A stretch of DNA of 64,000 nt from Streptomyces fumanus (lineage in GTDB: Bacteria; Actinomycetota; Actinomycetes; Streptomycetales; Streptomycetaceae): contig NZ_BNBI01000011.1 in NCBI RefSeq assembly GCF_014655295.1, forward strand, positions 298,510 to 362,509, written 5' to 3'. This document shows positions 17,192-25,918 of the stretch, in pieces. The translations under genes were made by a program, and so were the position numbers. How positions within the stretch are numbered: position 1 is the first letter of the stretch; every line of letters begins with the position of its first letter. The notes under the pieces were generated by a model. That model made no database searches, was not told the DNA's origin, and saw only the letters and a list, made by a program, of their open reading frames with translations.

Positions 17192-18570
17192 ACCGGCTGT
17201 TCGGCTCGGTGCGGGCGCGGGCCACGCTCGCCGCGACGCTGGTGGTCGCCGTGGCCCTGGTCGCCGCCGGGACCGCCGTCCTGCTGTCGCTGCGCTCGAA
17301 CCTGCTCGGCCAGGCCGGGACGCAGGCCGAGCGGTCCGCGCGGCAGGTGGCGGCCCAGGTGGCCGCCGGGACGCCGTACGAGGACCTGGCGCTGGACCTG
17401 GACGACCGGCCGGTGCAGGTCGTCGACGAGGACGGGCGGCTGGTCGCGGCCGGCGAGGACCTGGAGCGGATCGGCGGCACGGGGACCGACGCGGTCGAGC
17501 CGCGGCCGGGGGAAGGACACGACGACGCCGACGACGCCGGGGACGGTGAGGTCGGGGCGCGGGCCACGCTCAGCGACGGGTGGGCGACGGTCGACGGGGA
17601 GACCGAGGACTACCGGTTCGCCGCGGTGACCGTGGAGACCGAGGACCGCGGCACCCTCACCGTGTACGCGGGCGCCCCGCTCTCCGCCGAGCACGGCGCG
17701 GTACGGACCGCGCTGACCGTGATGCTGATCGGCTTCCCGGTGCTGCTGGTGGTGGTCGGGGCCGTGACCTGGCTGGTCACCCGGCGCGCGCTGCGCCCCG
17801 TGGAGGGCATCCGGCGGGAGATGGCCGCCATCACCCGCTCCGAGGACCTCGCCCGGCGCGTCCCGGTGCCCGGCACCCACGACGAGGTGGCCCGGCTGGC
17901 GCTGACCACCAACGAGACGCTGGCCGCCCTGCAGAGCTCGGTGGAACGCCAGCGGCGGTTCGTCGCCGACGCCTCGCACGAGCTGCGCAGCCCCATCGCC
18001 TCCCTGCGCACCCAGCTCGAAGTGGGCGCCGCGCACCCGGAGTTGCTGGACGTGGCGGGCGCGGTGGAGGACACCGTACGGCTCCAGCGGCTCGCCGCCG
18101 ATCTGCTGCTGCTCGCCCGGCTGGACGCGGGGGAGCGGCCGGCGGACGCGCGGGTCGACCTGGCGGCGCTGGCCCGGGAGGAGGCCGCGGGACGCGCCGG
18201 GGTGACGGTGCGCGCGGCGGACGGGGTGACCGTCCTGGGTTCGCGCGGGCAACTGGCGCGGGTGCTGGCCAACCTGCTGGACAACGCCCAGCGGCACGCC
18301 CGGTCGGCGGTCGAGGTGTCGGTGCGGCGGGAGGGCGGGGTCGCCGTGGCCGGGGTCGCCGACGACGGGGACGGGGTGCCCGCGGGCGACCGGGAGCGGA
18401 TCTTCGAGCGGTTCGTCCGGCTGGACGCGGCCCGCAGCCGGGACGACGGCGGCGCCGGGCTGGGCCTGGCCATCGCCCGGGACGTGGCCGTCCGGCACGA
18501 GGGCACGCTCACGGTCCGCGACGCACCGGCGGGCGGCGCCCTGTTCGAGCTCCGCCTGCCGGCCGCCTAG
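17188..18570 (+). CDS. Membrane sensor histidine kinase
   Basis: 460 aa, GTG start overlapping the response-regulator stop. TM1 at ~13-34; an extracytoplasmic domain of ~145 residues holding an acidic stretch (EGHDDADDAGDGE); TM2 at ~177-198 (VMLIGFPVLLVVVGAVTWLV); a HAMP linker; the H-box VADASHELRSP with His264; N-box NLLDNAQRH; and G-boxes DDGDGVP and GAGLGLAI. A complete, ordinary kinase. The acidic sensor domain and the acidic PepSY partner suggest it senses a cation, cationic peptide or envelope state (inference). Confidence 0.92.
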   Translation: MNRLFGSVRARATLAATLVVAVALVAAGTAVLLSLRSNLLGQAGTQAERSARQVAAQVAAGTPYEDLALDLDDRPVQVVDEDGRLVAAGEDLERIGGTGTDAVEPRPGEGHDDADDAGDGEVGARATLSDGWATVDGETEDYRFAAVTVETEDRGTLTVYAGAPLSAEHGAVRTALTVMLIGFPVLLVVVGAVTWLVTRRALRPVEGIRREMAAITRSEDLARRVPVPGTHDEVARLALTTNETLAALQSSVERQRRFVADASHELRSPIASLRTQLEVGAAHPELLDVAGAVEDTVRLQRLAADLLLLARLDAGERPADARVDLAALAREEAAGRAGVTVRAADGVTVLGSRGQLARVLANLLDNAQRHARSAVEVSVRREGGVAVAGVADDGDGVPAGDRERIFERFVRLDAARSRDDGGAGLGLAIARDVAVRHEGTLTVRDAPAGGALFELRLPAA

Positions 18571-18589
18571 CCGGGCGGGACGTCCCCGG

Positions 18590-19066
18590 TCAGGGGCGTC
18601 CGCGCTGGCCCCGCAGATGGTCGGCGACGGGCCGCAGGGCCTTGTCCAGCTCCGTCAGGGCCTCCTGGGGCAGCAGGTCGATGAAGTGCCTGCGCACCGA
18701 TGCCACGTGGTGCGGCGCGACCTTCCGCATGGTCTCCTTGCCGTGCTCGGTGAGCACCGCGTACAGGCCCCGGCGGTCGGACTCGCAGTTCTCGCGCCGT
18801 ACCAGGTTCGCGTTCTCCATGCGGGTGATCTGGTGCGAGAGGCGGCTCTTGGACTGGAGGGTGGCGGTGGCGAGGTCGCTCATCCGCATCCGCTCGTCGT
18901 CCGACTCGGACAGGTTCACCAGGATCTCGTAGTCGTTCATCGTCAGGCCGAACGGCTGCAGGTCCTTCTCCAGTTGGTACGTCAACAGCTTGTTGACCTC
19001 CAGGTGGGTGCGCCAAGCACACTGCTCCGCATCGGTCAGCCAGCGGGTGGCCGTCTCGGTCTCCAT
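18590..19066 (-). CDS. MarR-family transcriptional regulator
   Basis: 158 aa. Winged helix-turn-helix with the MarR core MRMSDLATATLQSKSRLSHQITRMENANLVRRENCESDRRG and long dimerisation helices at both ends. Ends 19 bp from the stop of the convergent sensor kinase. No adjacent divergent target is visible. The AT-rich stretch before its start may hold its own operator, and the -10-like TAGACT 6 nt before the ATG suggests a leaderless mRNA. Confidence 0.88.
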   Translation of the reverse strand: METETATRWLTDAEQCAWRTHLEVNKLLTYQLEKDLQPFGLTMNDYEILVNLSESDDERMRMSDLATATLQSKSRLSHQITRMENANLVRRENCESDRRGLYAVLTEHGKETMRKVAPHHVASVRRHFIDLLPQEALTELDKALRPVADHLRGQRGRP

Positions 19067-19105
19067 GAATGAAGTCTACCTAAGAAGTTGAAAAGCGAAC
19101 TAGTG
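19067..19105 (-). promoter_or_regulatory. AT-rich marR promoter with candidate leaderless -10 box
   Basis: Conspicuously AT-rich for this genome. On the minus strand TAGACT (19073-19078) ends 6 nt before the marR ATG (19066), the distance expected when transcription starts at the A of ATG. AGTT/AACT half-sites upstream could be a MarR box. No good -35 found. Confidence 0.35.
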
Positions 19106-19161
19106 AGGGGTGTTCTGTGACGGTGTGCACACGTTCGAGGTCACACTCCGCAGGTTACCGC

Positions 19162-19935
19162 TCACAGGCCGAAGCGGCGCTGGAGGTCGCCGAGCTGTCC
19201 GGGAAGGCGCGGTGTCCCGGGGCCCGCTCCCTGGGGGCCGGGCGCCCCGCCGCCGGGCACCCCCGGCTGCTGCGGAGCCGCCCCCGTCGGCTGCTCGGGC
19301 ATGAGCGCCTCGCTCGACTGGAGCAGCACCGTCCCCGCCCCCACGAACTCGAACTGGTGCTCCTCCCCGGAGGCCCCGCCGAGGCCCGTCAGCGCACGTA
19401 GACCGCCCAGCAGACCGGTCATGTACCCGTGGTCGTAGTGGTGGCACGGCGAGGGGCAGTCGGCCCAGCCGACCAGGGCCTGCGGGTCCACCCGCAGCGG
19501 GGGTTCCATGAACACCACCGGGCCGTTGGAGGCGGCCACGAACTTGCCGGTTCCGATGAGGGTCAGAAAACCCGGCACGATCGACTGCTTGAGAGCGAGA
19601 CTTGGCTGAAAAGCAAGCAGGTTGCCGGAGCGAATGGTGAGGTTGCCCTCTTCGAGGTCGTAGGAATTGACGTCGAAGGCCCGGTCGGCGAGGAGCATCT
19701 TGCCCGAGCCCTCGGCCACCACCCAGTCGCTCGCGTGCAGAGGCGAATGGAACGAGGTCCGCACCAGCCGGTCCAGCCGGCCGTGCCCGATCCCGTTGAA
19801 CTCGATCGTCCCGTAGTAGGCGGTCATCTTGCCCTTCTGCAGGAACCACTGGCTGCCCGTCAGCTCCACGCAGAAGGTGTACGCGTCGACGTTGTCGTCG
19901 GCCGGCAGGGTCGCCGGGTCCCAGACCGTGCTCAC
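19162..19935 (-). CDS. AIM24-family protein with Pro/Gly/Gln-rich tail (third of three)
   Basis: 257 aa from GTG 19935, overlapping the preceding AIM24 stop (GTGA). Residues 1-~195 form the AIM24/TIM24-like beta-sandwich (YTFCVELTGSQWFLQKGKMTAYYG ... EEHQFEFVGAGTVLLQSSE). The end is a disordered PQQPGVPGGGAPGPQGAG tail. It has a small CPSPCHHYDHGY insertion with two Cys and three His that could bind metal, absent from its two paralogues. Function in bacteria unknown; mitochondrial AIM24 influences cristae organisation. Last gene of a coupled triplet. Confidence 0.85.
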   Translation of the reverse strand: MSTVWDPATLPADDNVDAYTFCVELTGSQWFLQKGKMTAYYGTIEFNGIGHGRLDRLVRTSFHSPLHASDWVVAEGSGKMLLADRAFDVNSYDLEEGNLTIRSGNLLAFQPSLALKQSIVPGFLTLIGTGKFVAASNGPVVFMEPPLRVDPQALVGWADCPSPCHHYDHGYMTGLLGGLRALTGLGGASGEEHQFEFVGAGTVLLQSSEALMPEQPTGAAPQQPGVPGGGAPGPQGAGPGTPRLPGQLGDLQRRFGL

Positions 19936-20582
19936 AGCTTCTCCTCCGACGCCTGGACGTAGACCGCCCCGCTGCCGCTCAGCTCCAGTTGGAACGCCTC
20001 GCCCGAGCCGCGCCCCACCATGTCCCGCCAGCCCAGTGCCGTGGACAGCCTGTTGCGCACGTCGCCGTGGTGGGCGACGTACGCCTGCGGGTCGACGTGG
20101 ACCGGGCGCTGGGGGCTGATCGGGATCTCGATCACCCCGCCGTGCGCCATGACGGCGACCGCCCCGTGCCCCGTGAGCGAGGTGGTGAACAGCCCCTGGC
20201 CGCTGACCTGCCCGCGCACCAGGCCCATCACCCCGCCCTGGGCGCCGAGGAAGACCGTGCCCTGCTCCAGGGTGCCCTCGAAGGCGAGCAGCCGGTCGGC
20301 CTCCACGTAGAGGGTGTCGCCGGCCAGCCGGATCACCTGGACGTGGTGGCCGCCGTGCCCGAACAGCACCGTGCCGCTGCCCTCGACGGTCATCAGCGGG
20401 GTGTCCTCGTTCGCCACCCGGCGCCCGATCATCGACATCACCCCGCCCTGGCCGCCGCGCAGGTTCGGGGTGAAGGACACCTCGCCCCGGTAGGCGAGCA
20501 TCGCCCCGCGCTGGCTGAACAGCCTCTCGCCGGGCGCGACGGTGGCCTCGACCATCTTGGAGTTGATCTCCCGGAACGCCAT
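19932..20582 (-). CDS. AIM24-family protein (second of three)
   Basis: 216 aa, MAFREINSKMVEATVAPGERLFSQRGAMLAYRGEVSF, with the repeating Gly-rich beta pattern of the family (GQGLFTTSLTGHGAVAVMAHGG, FQLELSGSGAVYVQASEEKL). No signal peptide. Its ATG shares one base with the preceding stop (TGATG at 20580-20584) and its stop overlaps the next start, so the three proteins are made in a fixed ratio. Paralogous to both neighbours at about domain level. Confidence 0.88.
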   Translation of the reverse strand: MAFREINSKMVEATVAPGERLFSQRGAMLAYRGEVSFTPNLRGGQGGVMSMIGRRVANEDTPLMTVEGSGTVLFGHGGHHVQVIRLAGDTLYVEADRLLAFEGTLEQGTVFLGAQGGVMGLVRGQVSGQGLFTTSLTGHGAVAVMAHGGVIEIPISPQRPVHVDPQAYVAHHGDVRNRLSTALGWRDMVGRGSGEAFQLELSGSGAVYVQASEEKL

Positions 20583-21214
20583 CAGACATCCCCCGCGATC
20601 GTGTTCCGCTCGCTCGGCTGCACGTACACCAGGCCGTCCCCCTCGAACCGGATCTGGAACGCCTCCCCGCCGCCCTCGCCCATCAGGGTGCGGAAGGTCA
20701 CACCCGACTGGAAGGACTGCCGCAGGTTCCCCTGGTGGGCGACGTACGCCCCCGGGTCCACGGTCAGCGGGTACTGGGCGCTGACCCGCAGCACCACCGC
20801 CGGCCCGTCCGACATGACCGCCGCCTGGCCGTGCCCCTCGACGGTCGTGGTGAACAGCCCGTTGCCCTGCGAGGCGCCGCGCAGCCCGGTGAACTCCGTG
20901 CCCGTGCGCAGCCCCGCGTCGGCCGCGAGGAAGTTGCTCGACTCGACGTACAGTCGGTCGCCCCGGAGCGTCACCAGGTTGATCTCGGCCGCCCGGTCGG
21001 CGAACCAGCAGGTCCCGTGCCCCTTCACCTCCATCACCGTCATCTGCTCCCCGGTGAGCCGCCGCGTCACCATGCCGCGCAGCCCCTCACCCCCGCCGCT
21101 CAGCTTCTTGAAGGACATCTGCCCGTCGTACGCGACCATCGAGCCGTTCTTCGCCTTCACGGCGTCCCCGGTCAGGTCGACGGCGAGCACCTTGCTGCCC
21201 TGGAGTCGGAACAT
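20582..21214 (-). CDS. AIM24-family protein (first of three)
   Basis: 210 aa from ATG 21214 (GTG 21220 also possible). MFRLQGSKVLAVDLTGDAVKAKNGSMVAYDGQMSF starts the beta-sandwich fold, which ends FQIRFEGDGLVYVQPSERN. First gene of the coupled AIM24 triplet, divergent from the DUF3817 gene. Three AIM24 domains encoded separately but co-translated suggests a hetero-oligomer (inference). Confidence 0.88.
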   Translation of the reverse strand: MFRLQGSKVLAVDLTGDAVKAKNGSMVAYDGQMSFKKLSGGGEGLRGMVTRRLTGEQMTVMEVKGHGTCWFADRAAEINLVTLRGDRLYVESSNFLAADAGLRTGTEFTGLRGASQGNGLFTTTVEGHGQAAVMSDGPAVVLRVSAQYPLTVDPGAYVAHQGNLRQSFQSGVTFRTLMGEGGGEAFQIRFEGDGLVYVQPSERNTIAGDV

Positions 21215-21347
21215 CGCCACGCCCTGGACGGTAGCCGAGACCGCACCCGCCCGGCCCCGCCGGTCCCGGGTTTGCCACAATGGCCGGGCGCTTGTGCGTA
21301 CGTTCACAAAGATCGTCGACGTCTCTCCCACCGAAGGTGACCCACCC

Positions 21348-21692
21348 GTGGACCTCAAGACCGCCACAGCCCTCCGCCGCCTCCGCCTGGTCTCCGGCCC
21401 CGAGGCGATCTCCTTCCTGCTCCTGCTGGTCTGCTCGGTGCTGAAGCGCACCACGGACTTCAACGCCGTGCCGGTGATGGGCATGATCCACGGCGTGCTC
21501 TTCGTCCTCTACGTGGTCTTCTGGGCGGACGCCTGGAACCGCGCCAAGTGGCCGCTGGGCACCGCCGCCCTGTACTTCGTGCTGTCGGTCCTGCCGACCG
21601 GCGGCTTCTTCGCCGAGCGCAGGCTGCGCCGCGAGGCCGAGGACGCGGTGATCGCCTCCCGCGCCCGCCGGGAAGGGGTGGTGGGCGCGTGA
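21348..21692 (+). CDS. DUF3817 integral membrane protein (first copy)
   Basis: 114 aa, start GTG 21348 with a gaaggtga ribosome site. Three to four helices: ISFLLLLVCSVL, MGMIHGVLFVLYVVFWADAWNRAKWP, ALYFVLSVLPTGGFFAERRL. The His in the central helix and the AKWP turn are shared with the second copy at 27641. Function unknown. The stop overlaps the next gene (GTGA). Confidence 0.85.
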   Translation: MDLKTATALRRLRLVSGPEAISFLLLLVCSVLKRTTDFNAVPVMGMIHGVLFVLYVVFWADAWNRAKWPLGTAALYFVLSVLPTGGFFAERRLRREAEDAVIASRARREGVVGA

Positions 21693-21982
21693 TCGTCGCC
21701 TTCTCCGTGACGCCGCTCGGCGTCGGCGAGGACGTGGGGGAGTACGTCGCCGACGCCGTGCGGGTGGTGCGGGAGTCCGGGCTGCCCAACCGCACCGACG
21801 CGATGTTCACCTCCGTCGAGGGCGAGTGGGACGAGGTCATGGACGTCGTCCGGCGCGCGGTGGCGGCGGTCGAGGCGCGGGCGCCCCGCGTCTCCCTGGT
21901 CCTCAAGGCCGACATCCGCCCCGGCGTCACCGACGCGCTCACCGCCAAGGTCGAGACGGTCGAGCGGCATCTCGCCGGCTGA
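21689..21982 (+). CDS. MTH1187-family thiamine-binding-like protein
   Basis: 97 aa, ferredoxin-like fold of the UPF0045/YkoF-like family: VIVAFSVTPLGVGEDVGEYVADAVRVVRESGL, NRTDAMFTSVEGEWDEVMDVV and APRVSLVLKADIRPG. Family members bind thiamine or hydroxymethylpyrimidine-type ligands and form tetramers. GTG start inside the DUF3817 stop indicates translational coupling. No thiamine riboswitch is visible upstream. Confidence 0.85.
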   Translation: MIVAFSVTPLGVGEDVGEYVADAVRVVRESGLPNRTDAMFTSVEGEWDEVMDVVRRAVAAVEARAPRVSLVLKADIRPGVTDALTAKVETVERHLAG

Positions 21983-22147
21983 CCCGGGCCTCACCCGTAC
22001 GCCCCCGCGCCGCCCCGGCCGGGGGCGTCGCCGTACCCCGCTCCGGGCGGTGGCAGGTGCCCACCCGGCTGGACGCCCCCAGTTCGACACGCCGGTAATT
22101 CTCCACTTTTGTATGGGTAGATCACTCCCCATCCCTTGGAGGACGCT

Positions 22148-23947
22148 GTGCGGCCGGAGGGCTACGACTACGACACCCACAGCCGACTGGCGGGCCCGCT
22201 CACCCAGCCGGACGGCGCCGCCTACCGGGTGCGGTACACCTCGCTGCTCGCACGGGAGCCCCGGCGAATAAGGGCCGTCCTCCTGATGAGCCTCGCGCCG
22301 CTGCTCACCGGCGTCCTGCTCGTCTACCTGGTCTGGCCCACCCACTGGGTGCGGCGCGAGGGCGCCGACCGCTGGCTGACCGGCCTCGACGTGGCCATGC
22401 TGGTCTCCATCGGCCTGATCGAGCTGTTCATGCTGGTCAACGTCGCCTCCGTGGCGCACGCCACGATGGTCGCCCGCGACCCCGTCCCGGTCGTCCCCGA
22501 ACCCGGCACCCGCGTCGCCTTCCTGACCACGTACGTCCCGGGCAAGGAACCCCTCGCCATGGTCCGCGCCACCCTGGAGGGCGCCACCCGCCTCACCCAC
22601 GACGGCACCCTCGACGTCTGGCTGCTCGACGAGGGCGACGACGAGCGGGCCAGGGCGCTCTGCGCGGAACTCGGCGTGAAGCACTTCACCCGCCGCGGCG
22701 TCCCCGAGTGGAACCAGGACAGCGGCGTCCACAAGGCCCGCACCAAGCACGGCAACTACAACGCCTGGATCGCCATGCACGGCGACGCCTACGACTTCTT
22801 CGCCTCCGTCGACACCGACCACGTACCGCTGCCCAACTTCCTGGAGCGGATGCTCGGTTACTTCCGCGACCCGGACGTCGCCTTCGTGGTCGGCCCCCAG
22901 GTGTACGGCAACTACCACAACCCGGTCACCAAGGCCGCCGAGTCCCAGCAGTTCCTCTTCCACGCCCTGATCCAGCGGGCCGGCAACCGCTACCGGGCCC
23001 CCATGTTCGTCGGCACCAACAACGTGGTGCGGGTCTGTGCCGTCAAACAGGTCGGCGGCCTGTACGACTCCATCACCGAGGACATGGCCACCGGCTTCGA
23101 GATCCACCGGCACCGCAACCCGGCCACCGGCCGCCACTGGGAGTCCGTCTACACCCCCGACGTGCTCGCGGTGGGCGAGGGCCCGGCCTCCTGGACCGAC
23201 TTCTTCACCCAGCAGATGCGCTGGTCCCGGGGCACCTACGAGACCCTCCTCAAGCAGTACTGGAAGGCCCCCTTCCGGATGCCCGCGGGGCGGCTGCTCT
23301 CCTACAGCCTGATGCTCGTCTACTACCCGATGACGGCCGTCAACTGGTTCCTCGGCATCCTGAGCTGTGTGCTGTTCCTCTGGTTCGGCGCCTCCGGCAC
23401 CGAGGTCGCGGCCTCGGTCTGGCTGATGCTCTACAGCGACGCCGCCGCCCTCCAGGTCGGCCTCTACCTGTGGAACCGCCGGCACAACGTCTCCCCGCAC
23501 GAGCCCCGGGGCTCCGGCGGCCTGGCCGGCATGGCCATGTCGGCGCTGTCCGCCCCGATCTACCTGAAGTCCTTCACCGAGGCGCTGCTGCGCCGCCCCA
23601 GCCGCTTCGTCGTCACCCCCAAGGGCGGCGACGCCAGCCCCGACCGGCTGCTCACCTTCCGCATCCACCTCTCCTGGGCCGCGCTGCTGATCGCCTCGCT
23701 GACCGCCTCGGCCGTCCTGGACCACACCCACGTGGCCATGCGGACCTGGGCGTTCCTGGCCACCGCGATCTCGCTCGCCCCGGTCGGCGTCTGGGCCGCG
23801 GGCCGCCTGCGAGACCGCCGCGCCCCCGGCCCCCGGCCCGCCCCGGACACCCCGGCGCCCGCGTCCGCCGCGGCGGGCCCCGCCCCGGCGTTCGCCGCGA
23901 CCGGCGCCACCTCGTCCGTCTCCGGCACCATGACAGGAGGCAACTAG
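22148..23947 (+). CDS. cslA: CslA-like processive GT2 glycan synthase
   Basis: 599 aa from GTG 22148 behind GGAGGA (22138-22143); a TTG at 22136 is in frame but lies inside that site. Two N-terminal helices, then a cellulose-synthase-type GT-A domain with all signature residues: Asp161 (LLDEGD), the D222-x-D224 pair (SVDTDH), Asp312 (TEDMATG, the catalytic base), and Q355-x-x-R-W. Several C-terminal helices would form the export channel, and the Pro/Ala-rich tail is disordered. It would polymerise a beta-1,4-type glucan from UDP-sugar and extrude it. Located 3 bp before glxA. In Streptomyces CslA makes the tip glycan needed for adhesion and morphogenesis; whether this is the main copy or a paralogue cannot be told here. 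Confidence 0.88.
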   Translation: MRPEGYDYDTHSRLAGPLTQPDGAAYRVRYTSLLAREPRRIRAVLLMSLAPLLTGVLLVYLVWPTHWVRREGADRWLTGLDVAMLVSIGLIELFMLVNVASVAHATMVARDPVPVVPEPGTRVAFLTTYVPGKEPLAMVRATLEGATRLTHDGTLDVWLLDEGDDERARALCAELGVKHFTRRGVPEWNQDSGVHKARTKHGNYNAWIAMHGDAYDFFASVDTDHVPLPNFLERMLGYFRDPDVAFVVGPQVYGNYHNPVTKAAESQQFLFHALIQRAGNRYRAPMFVGTNNVVRVCAVKQVGGLYDSITEDMATGFEIHRHRNPATGRHWESVYTPDVLAVGEGPASWTDFFTQQMRWSRGTYETLLKQYWKAPFRMPAGRLLSYSLMLVYYPMTAVNWFLGILSCVLFLWFGASGTEVAASVWLMLYSDAAALQVGLYLWNRRHNVSPHEPRGSGGLAGMAMSALSAPIYLKSFTEALLRRPSRFVVTPKGGDASPDRLLTFRIHLSWAALLIASLTASAVLDHTHVAMRTWAFLATAISLAPVGVWAAGRLRDRRAPGPRPAPDTPAPASAAAGPAPAFAATGATSSVSGTMTGGN

Positions 23948-23950
23948 GCC

Positions 23951-25906
23951 ATGGCCTACCAGCCCTCGCAGAGAACCAAGAAGACCGTCCTGGGCATCGG
24001 CGGCATCGCGGTGCTGGCCGGCCTCAACGCCCCGGCCGCCCTGGACTTCGCGGGCGAGAAGTACCACGACTACAAGATCTCCCGGCCCGCCTACCAGGCG
24101 AAGTACGGCTCCTGGAGCCAGGTCGCCATCCCCGAGGAGTACCGCACCAACGCCATCCACGCGGCCCTGCTGCACACCGGCAAGGTGCTGATCGTGGCGG
24201 GTTCCGGCAACGAGCAGAAGAAGTTCGACGCGGGCTCCTTCGACACCGTGCTGTGGGACCCGGAGAAGAACACCTTCAAGAAGATCCCCACCCCGGAGGA
24301 CTTCTTCTGCTCCGGACACGCCCAGCTCCCCGACGGCCGCCTGCTGGTGGCCGGCGGCACCGCCCGCTACGAACTGCTCGACGGCGAGGTGGAACGGGCC
24401 GGCGGCGGCATGCGGGTGAAGAACGAGAACCCGGACAAGACCGTACGCCTCCCCAAGGGCACCCGGTTCCGCTCCCCGGCCGGCGTCGAGTACGTCTCCA
24501 AGTTCGACGTCACCCTGCCCCGGGCCAAGCGCTCCTTCGAGGTCACCCGGGACGCCCGCGGGGTCGTCCAGCCCTGGAAGACCAAGGTCACCGCCAGCGA
24601 GGCCCGGGTCTTCGTGGAGGCCGTGGAGAAGGGCCCGCTGTCGGTCACCGACACCCAGGCCCAGTACGAAATCGTCGGCCTCAAGGGCGAGGAGGCCGCC
24701 AACACCTACGGGCTGTCGGAGAAGATCACCCTGGAGAAGCAGGACTTCCAGGGCATCCGCGCCGCCTACGAGTTCGACCCGGTCGCCGAGAAGTACGTGC
24801 CGGTCGACCCGATGGACAAGGCCCGCTGGTACCCGACCCTGGTCGGCCTCGACGACGGCCGGGTGCTCGCCGCCTCCGGCCTCGACGACGTCGGCATGAT
24901 CGACCCCGGCGACAACGAGATCTACGACCCGCGGACCAAGAAGTGGTCGCCCGGCCCCAAGCGGTACTTCCCGACGTACCCGGCCCTGTTCCTCACCCAG
25001 GGCGGCAAGCTGTTCTACTCCGGCTCCAACGCCGGGTACGGGCCCGCCGACCAGGGCCGCGACCCCGGGCTGTGGGACCTGGAGACCAACACCTTCCGCA
25101 AGGTGCCCGGCCTGACCGACCCCGACCAGTTGGAGACCTCCGCCTCCCTGCTGCTGCCCCCGGCGCAGGACCAGAAGGTGATGGTGCTCGGCGGCGGCGG
25201 CGTCGGCGAGTCGAAGAAGTCGACCCCGCGCACGGCCGTGGTGGACCTGAAGAAGGACAACCCGGTCTTCGAGCGGGGCCCGGAGCTGCCGCAGGGCACG
25301 CGCTACCTGAACAGCGTGATCATGCCGGACGACACCGTGTTCACCTCCAACGGCTCCAGGGACTACCGGGGCCGCAGCGCCAGCAACATCCTCCGGGCGC
25401 AGGTCTACGACCCGAAGAGCAACACCTTCAAGGAGGCCGCCGCGCCGAAGGTGGGCCGCAACTACCACTCCGAGGCGCTGCTGCTGCCCGACGGCCGGAT
25501 CGCCACCTTCGGCTCCGACCCGCTCTTCGACGACCAGCGCAACACCAAGCTCGGCCACTTCGAGCAGCGCATGGAGGTCTTCACCCCGCCCGCCCTGCAC
25601 CGCAACGCGGCCGGCCGCCCGGTCCTGACCGGCGGTCCCGAGCGCCTCGGCGCCGGCCACCGGGTCACCTTCCGCACCGCGCACCCCGAGCGGGTGGCCG
25701 AGGCCCGGCTGATGCGGCCCAGCGCGGTCACCCACACCACCGACGTCGAGCAGCGCTCCATCGAACTCGGCGTCACCAAGAAGGGGAACGCGGTCACCTT
25801 CGACGTCCCCGAGGACCCCGCGCTGGTGCCGCCCGGTTGGTACATGCTGTTCGTCACCGACGCCGAGGGCACGCCGTCGAAGGCCCGGTGGCTCCAGGTG
25901 CCGTGA
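23951..25906 (+). CDS. glxA: GlxA-like mononuclear copper-radical oxidase (galactose-oxidase fold)
   Basis: 651 aa. An N-terminal signal-anchor (residues ~11-32) tethers a secreted seven-bladed Kelch propeller and a C-terminal Ig-like DUF1929 domain. The metalloradical site is complete by comparison with galactose oxidase: Cys120 (DFFCSGHAQLPDGR) for the thioether bridge, Tyr294 (ARWYPTL) as the cross-linked tyrosine, Tyr505-His506 (GRNYHSEALLLPDGR) and His595 (AVTHTTDVEQR). It probably oxidises the glycan product of the upstream synthase outside the membrane and needs copper delivery. Same transcript as cslA. Confidence 0.92.
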   Translation: MAYQPSQRTKKTVLGIGGIAVLAGLNAPAALDFAGEKYHDYKISRPAYQAKYGSWSQVAIPEEYRTNAIHAALLHTGKVLIVAGSGNEQKKFDAGSFDTVLWDPEKNTFKKIPTPEDFFCSGHAQLPDGRLLVAGGTARYELLDGEVERAGGGMRVKNENPDKTVRLPKGTRFRSPAGVEYVSKFDVTLPRAKRSFEVTRDARGVVQPWKTKVTASEARVFVEAVEKGPLSVTDTQAQYEIVGLKGEEAANTYGLSEKITLEKQDFQGIRAAYEFDPVAEKYVPVDPMDKARWYPTLVGLDDGRVLAASGLDDVGMIDPGDNEIYDPRTKKWSPGPKRYFPTYPALFLTQGGKLFYSGSNAGYGPADQGRDPGLWDLETNTFRKVPGLTDPDQLETSASLLLPPAQDQKVMVLGGGGVGESKKSTPRTAVVDLKKDNPVFERGPELPQGTRYLNSVIMPDDTVFTSNGSRDYRGRSASNILRAQVYDPKSNTFKEAAAPKVGRNYHSEALLLPDGRIATFGSDPLFDDQRNTKLGHFEQRMEVFTPPALHRNAAGRPVLTGGPERLGAGHRVTFRTAHPERVAEARLMRPSAVTHTTDVEQRSIELGVTKKGNAVTFDVPEDPALVPPGWYMLFVTDAEGTPSKARWLQVP

Positions 25907-25918
25907 GCGGCCTCGGCG

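Noticed and set aside
21509..25735. Minus-strand open frame of about 1400 codons across the cslA-glxA region
   Set aside because: Antisense to two genes with complete catalytic motifs; Val/Gly/Asp-biased composition typical of GC-rich shadow frames.
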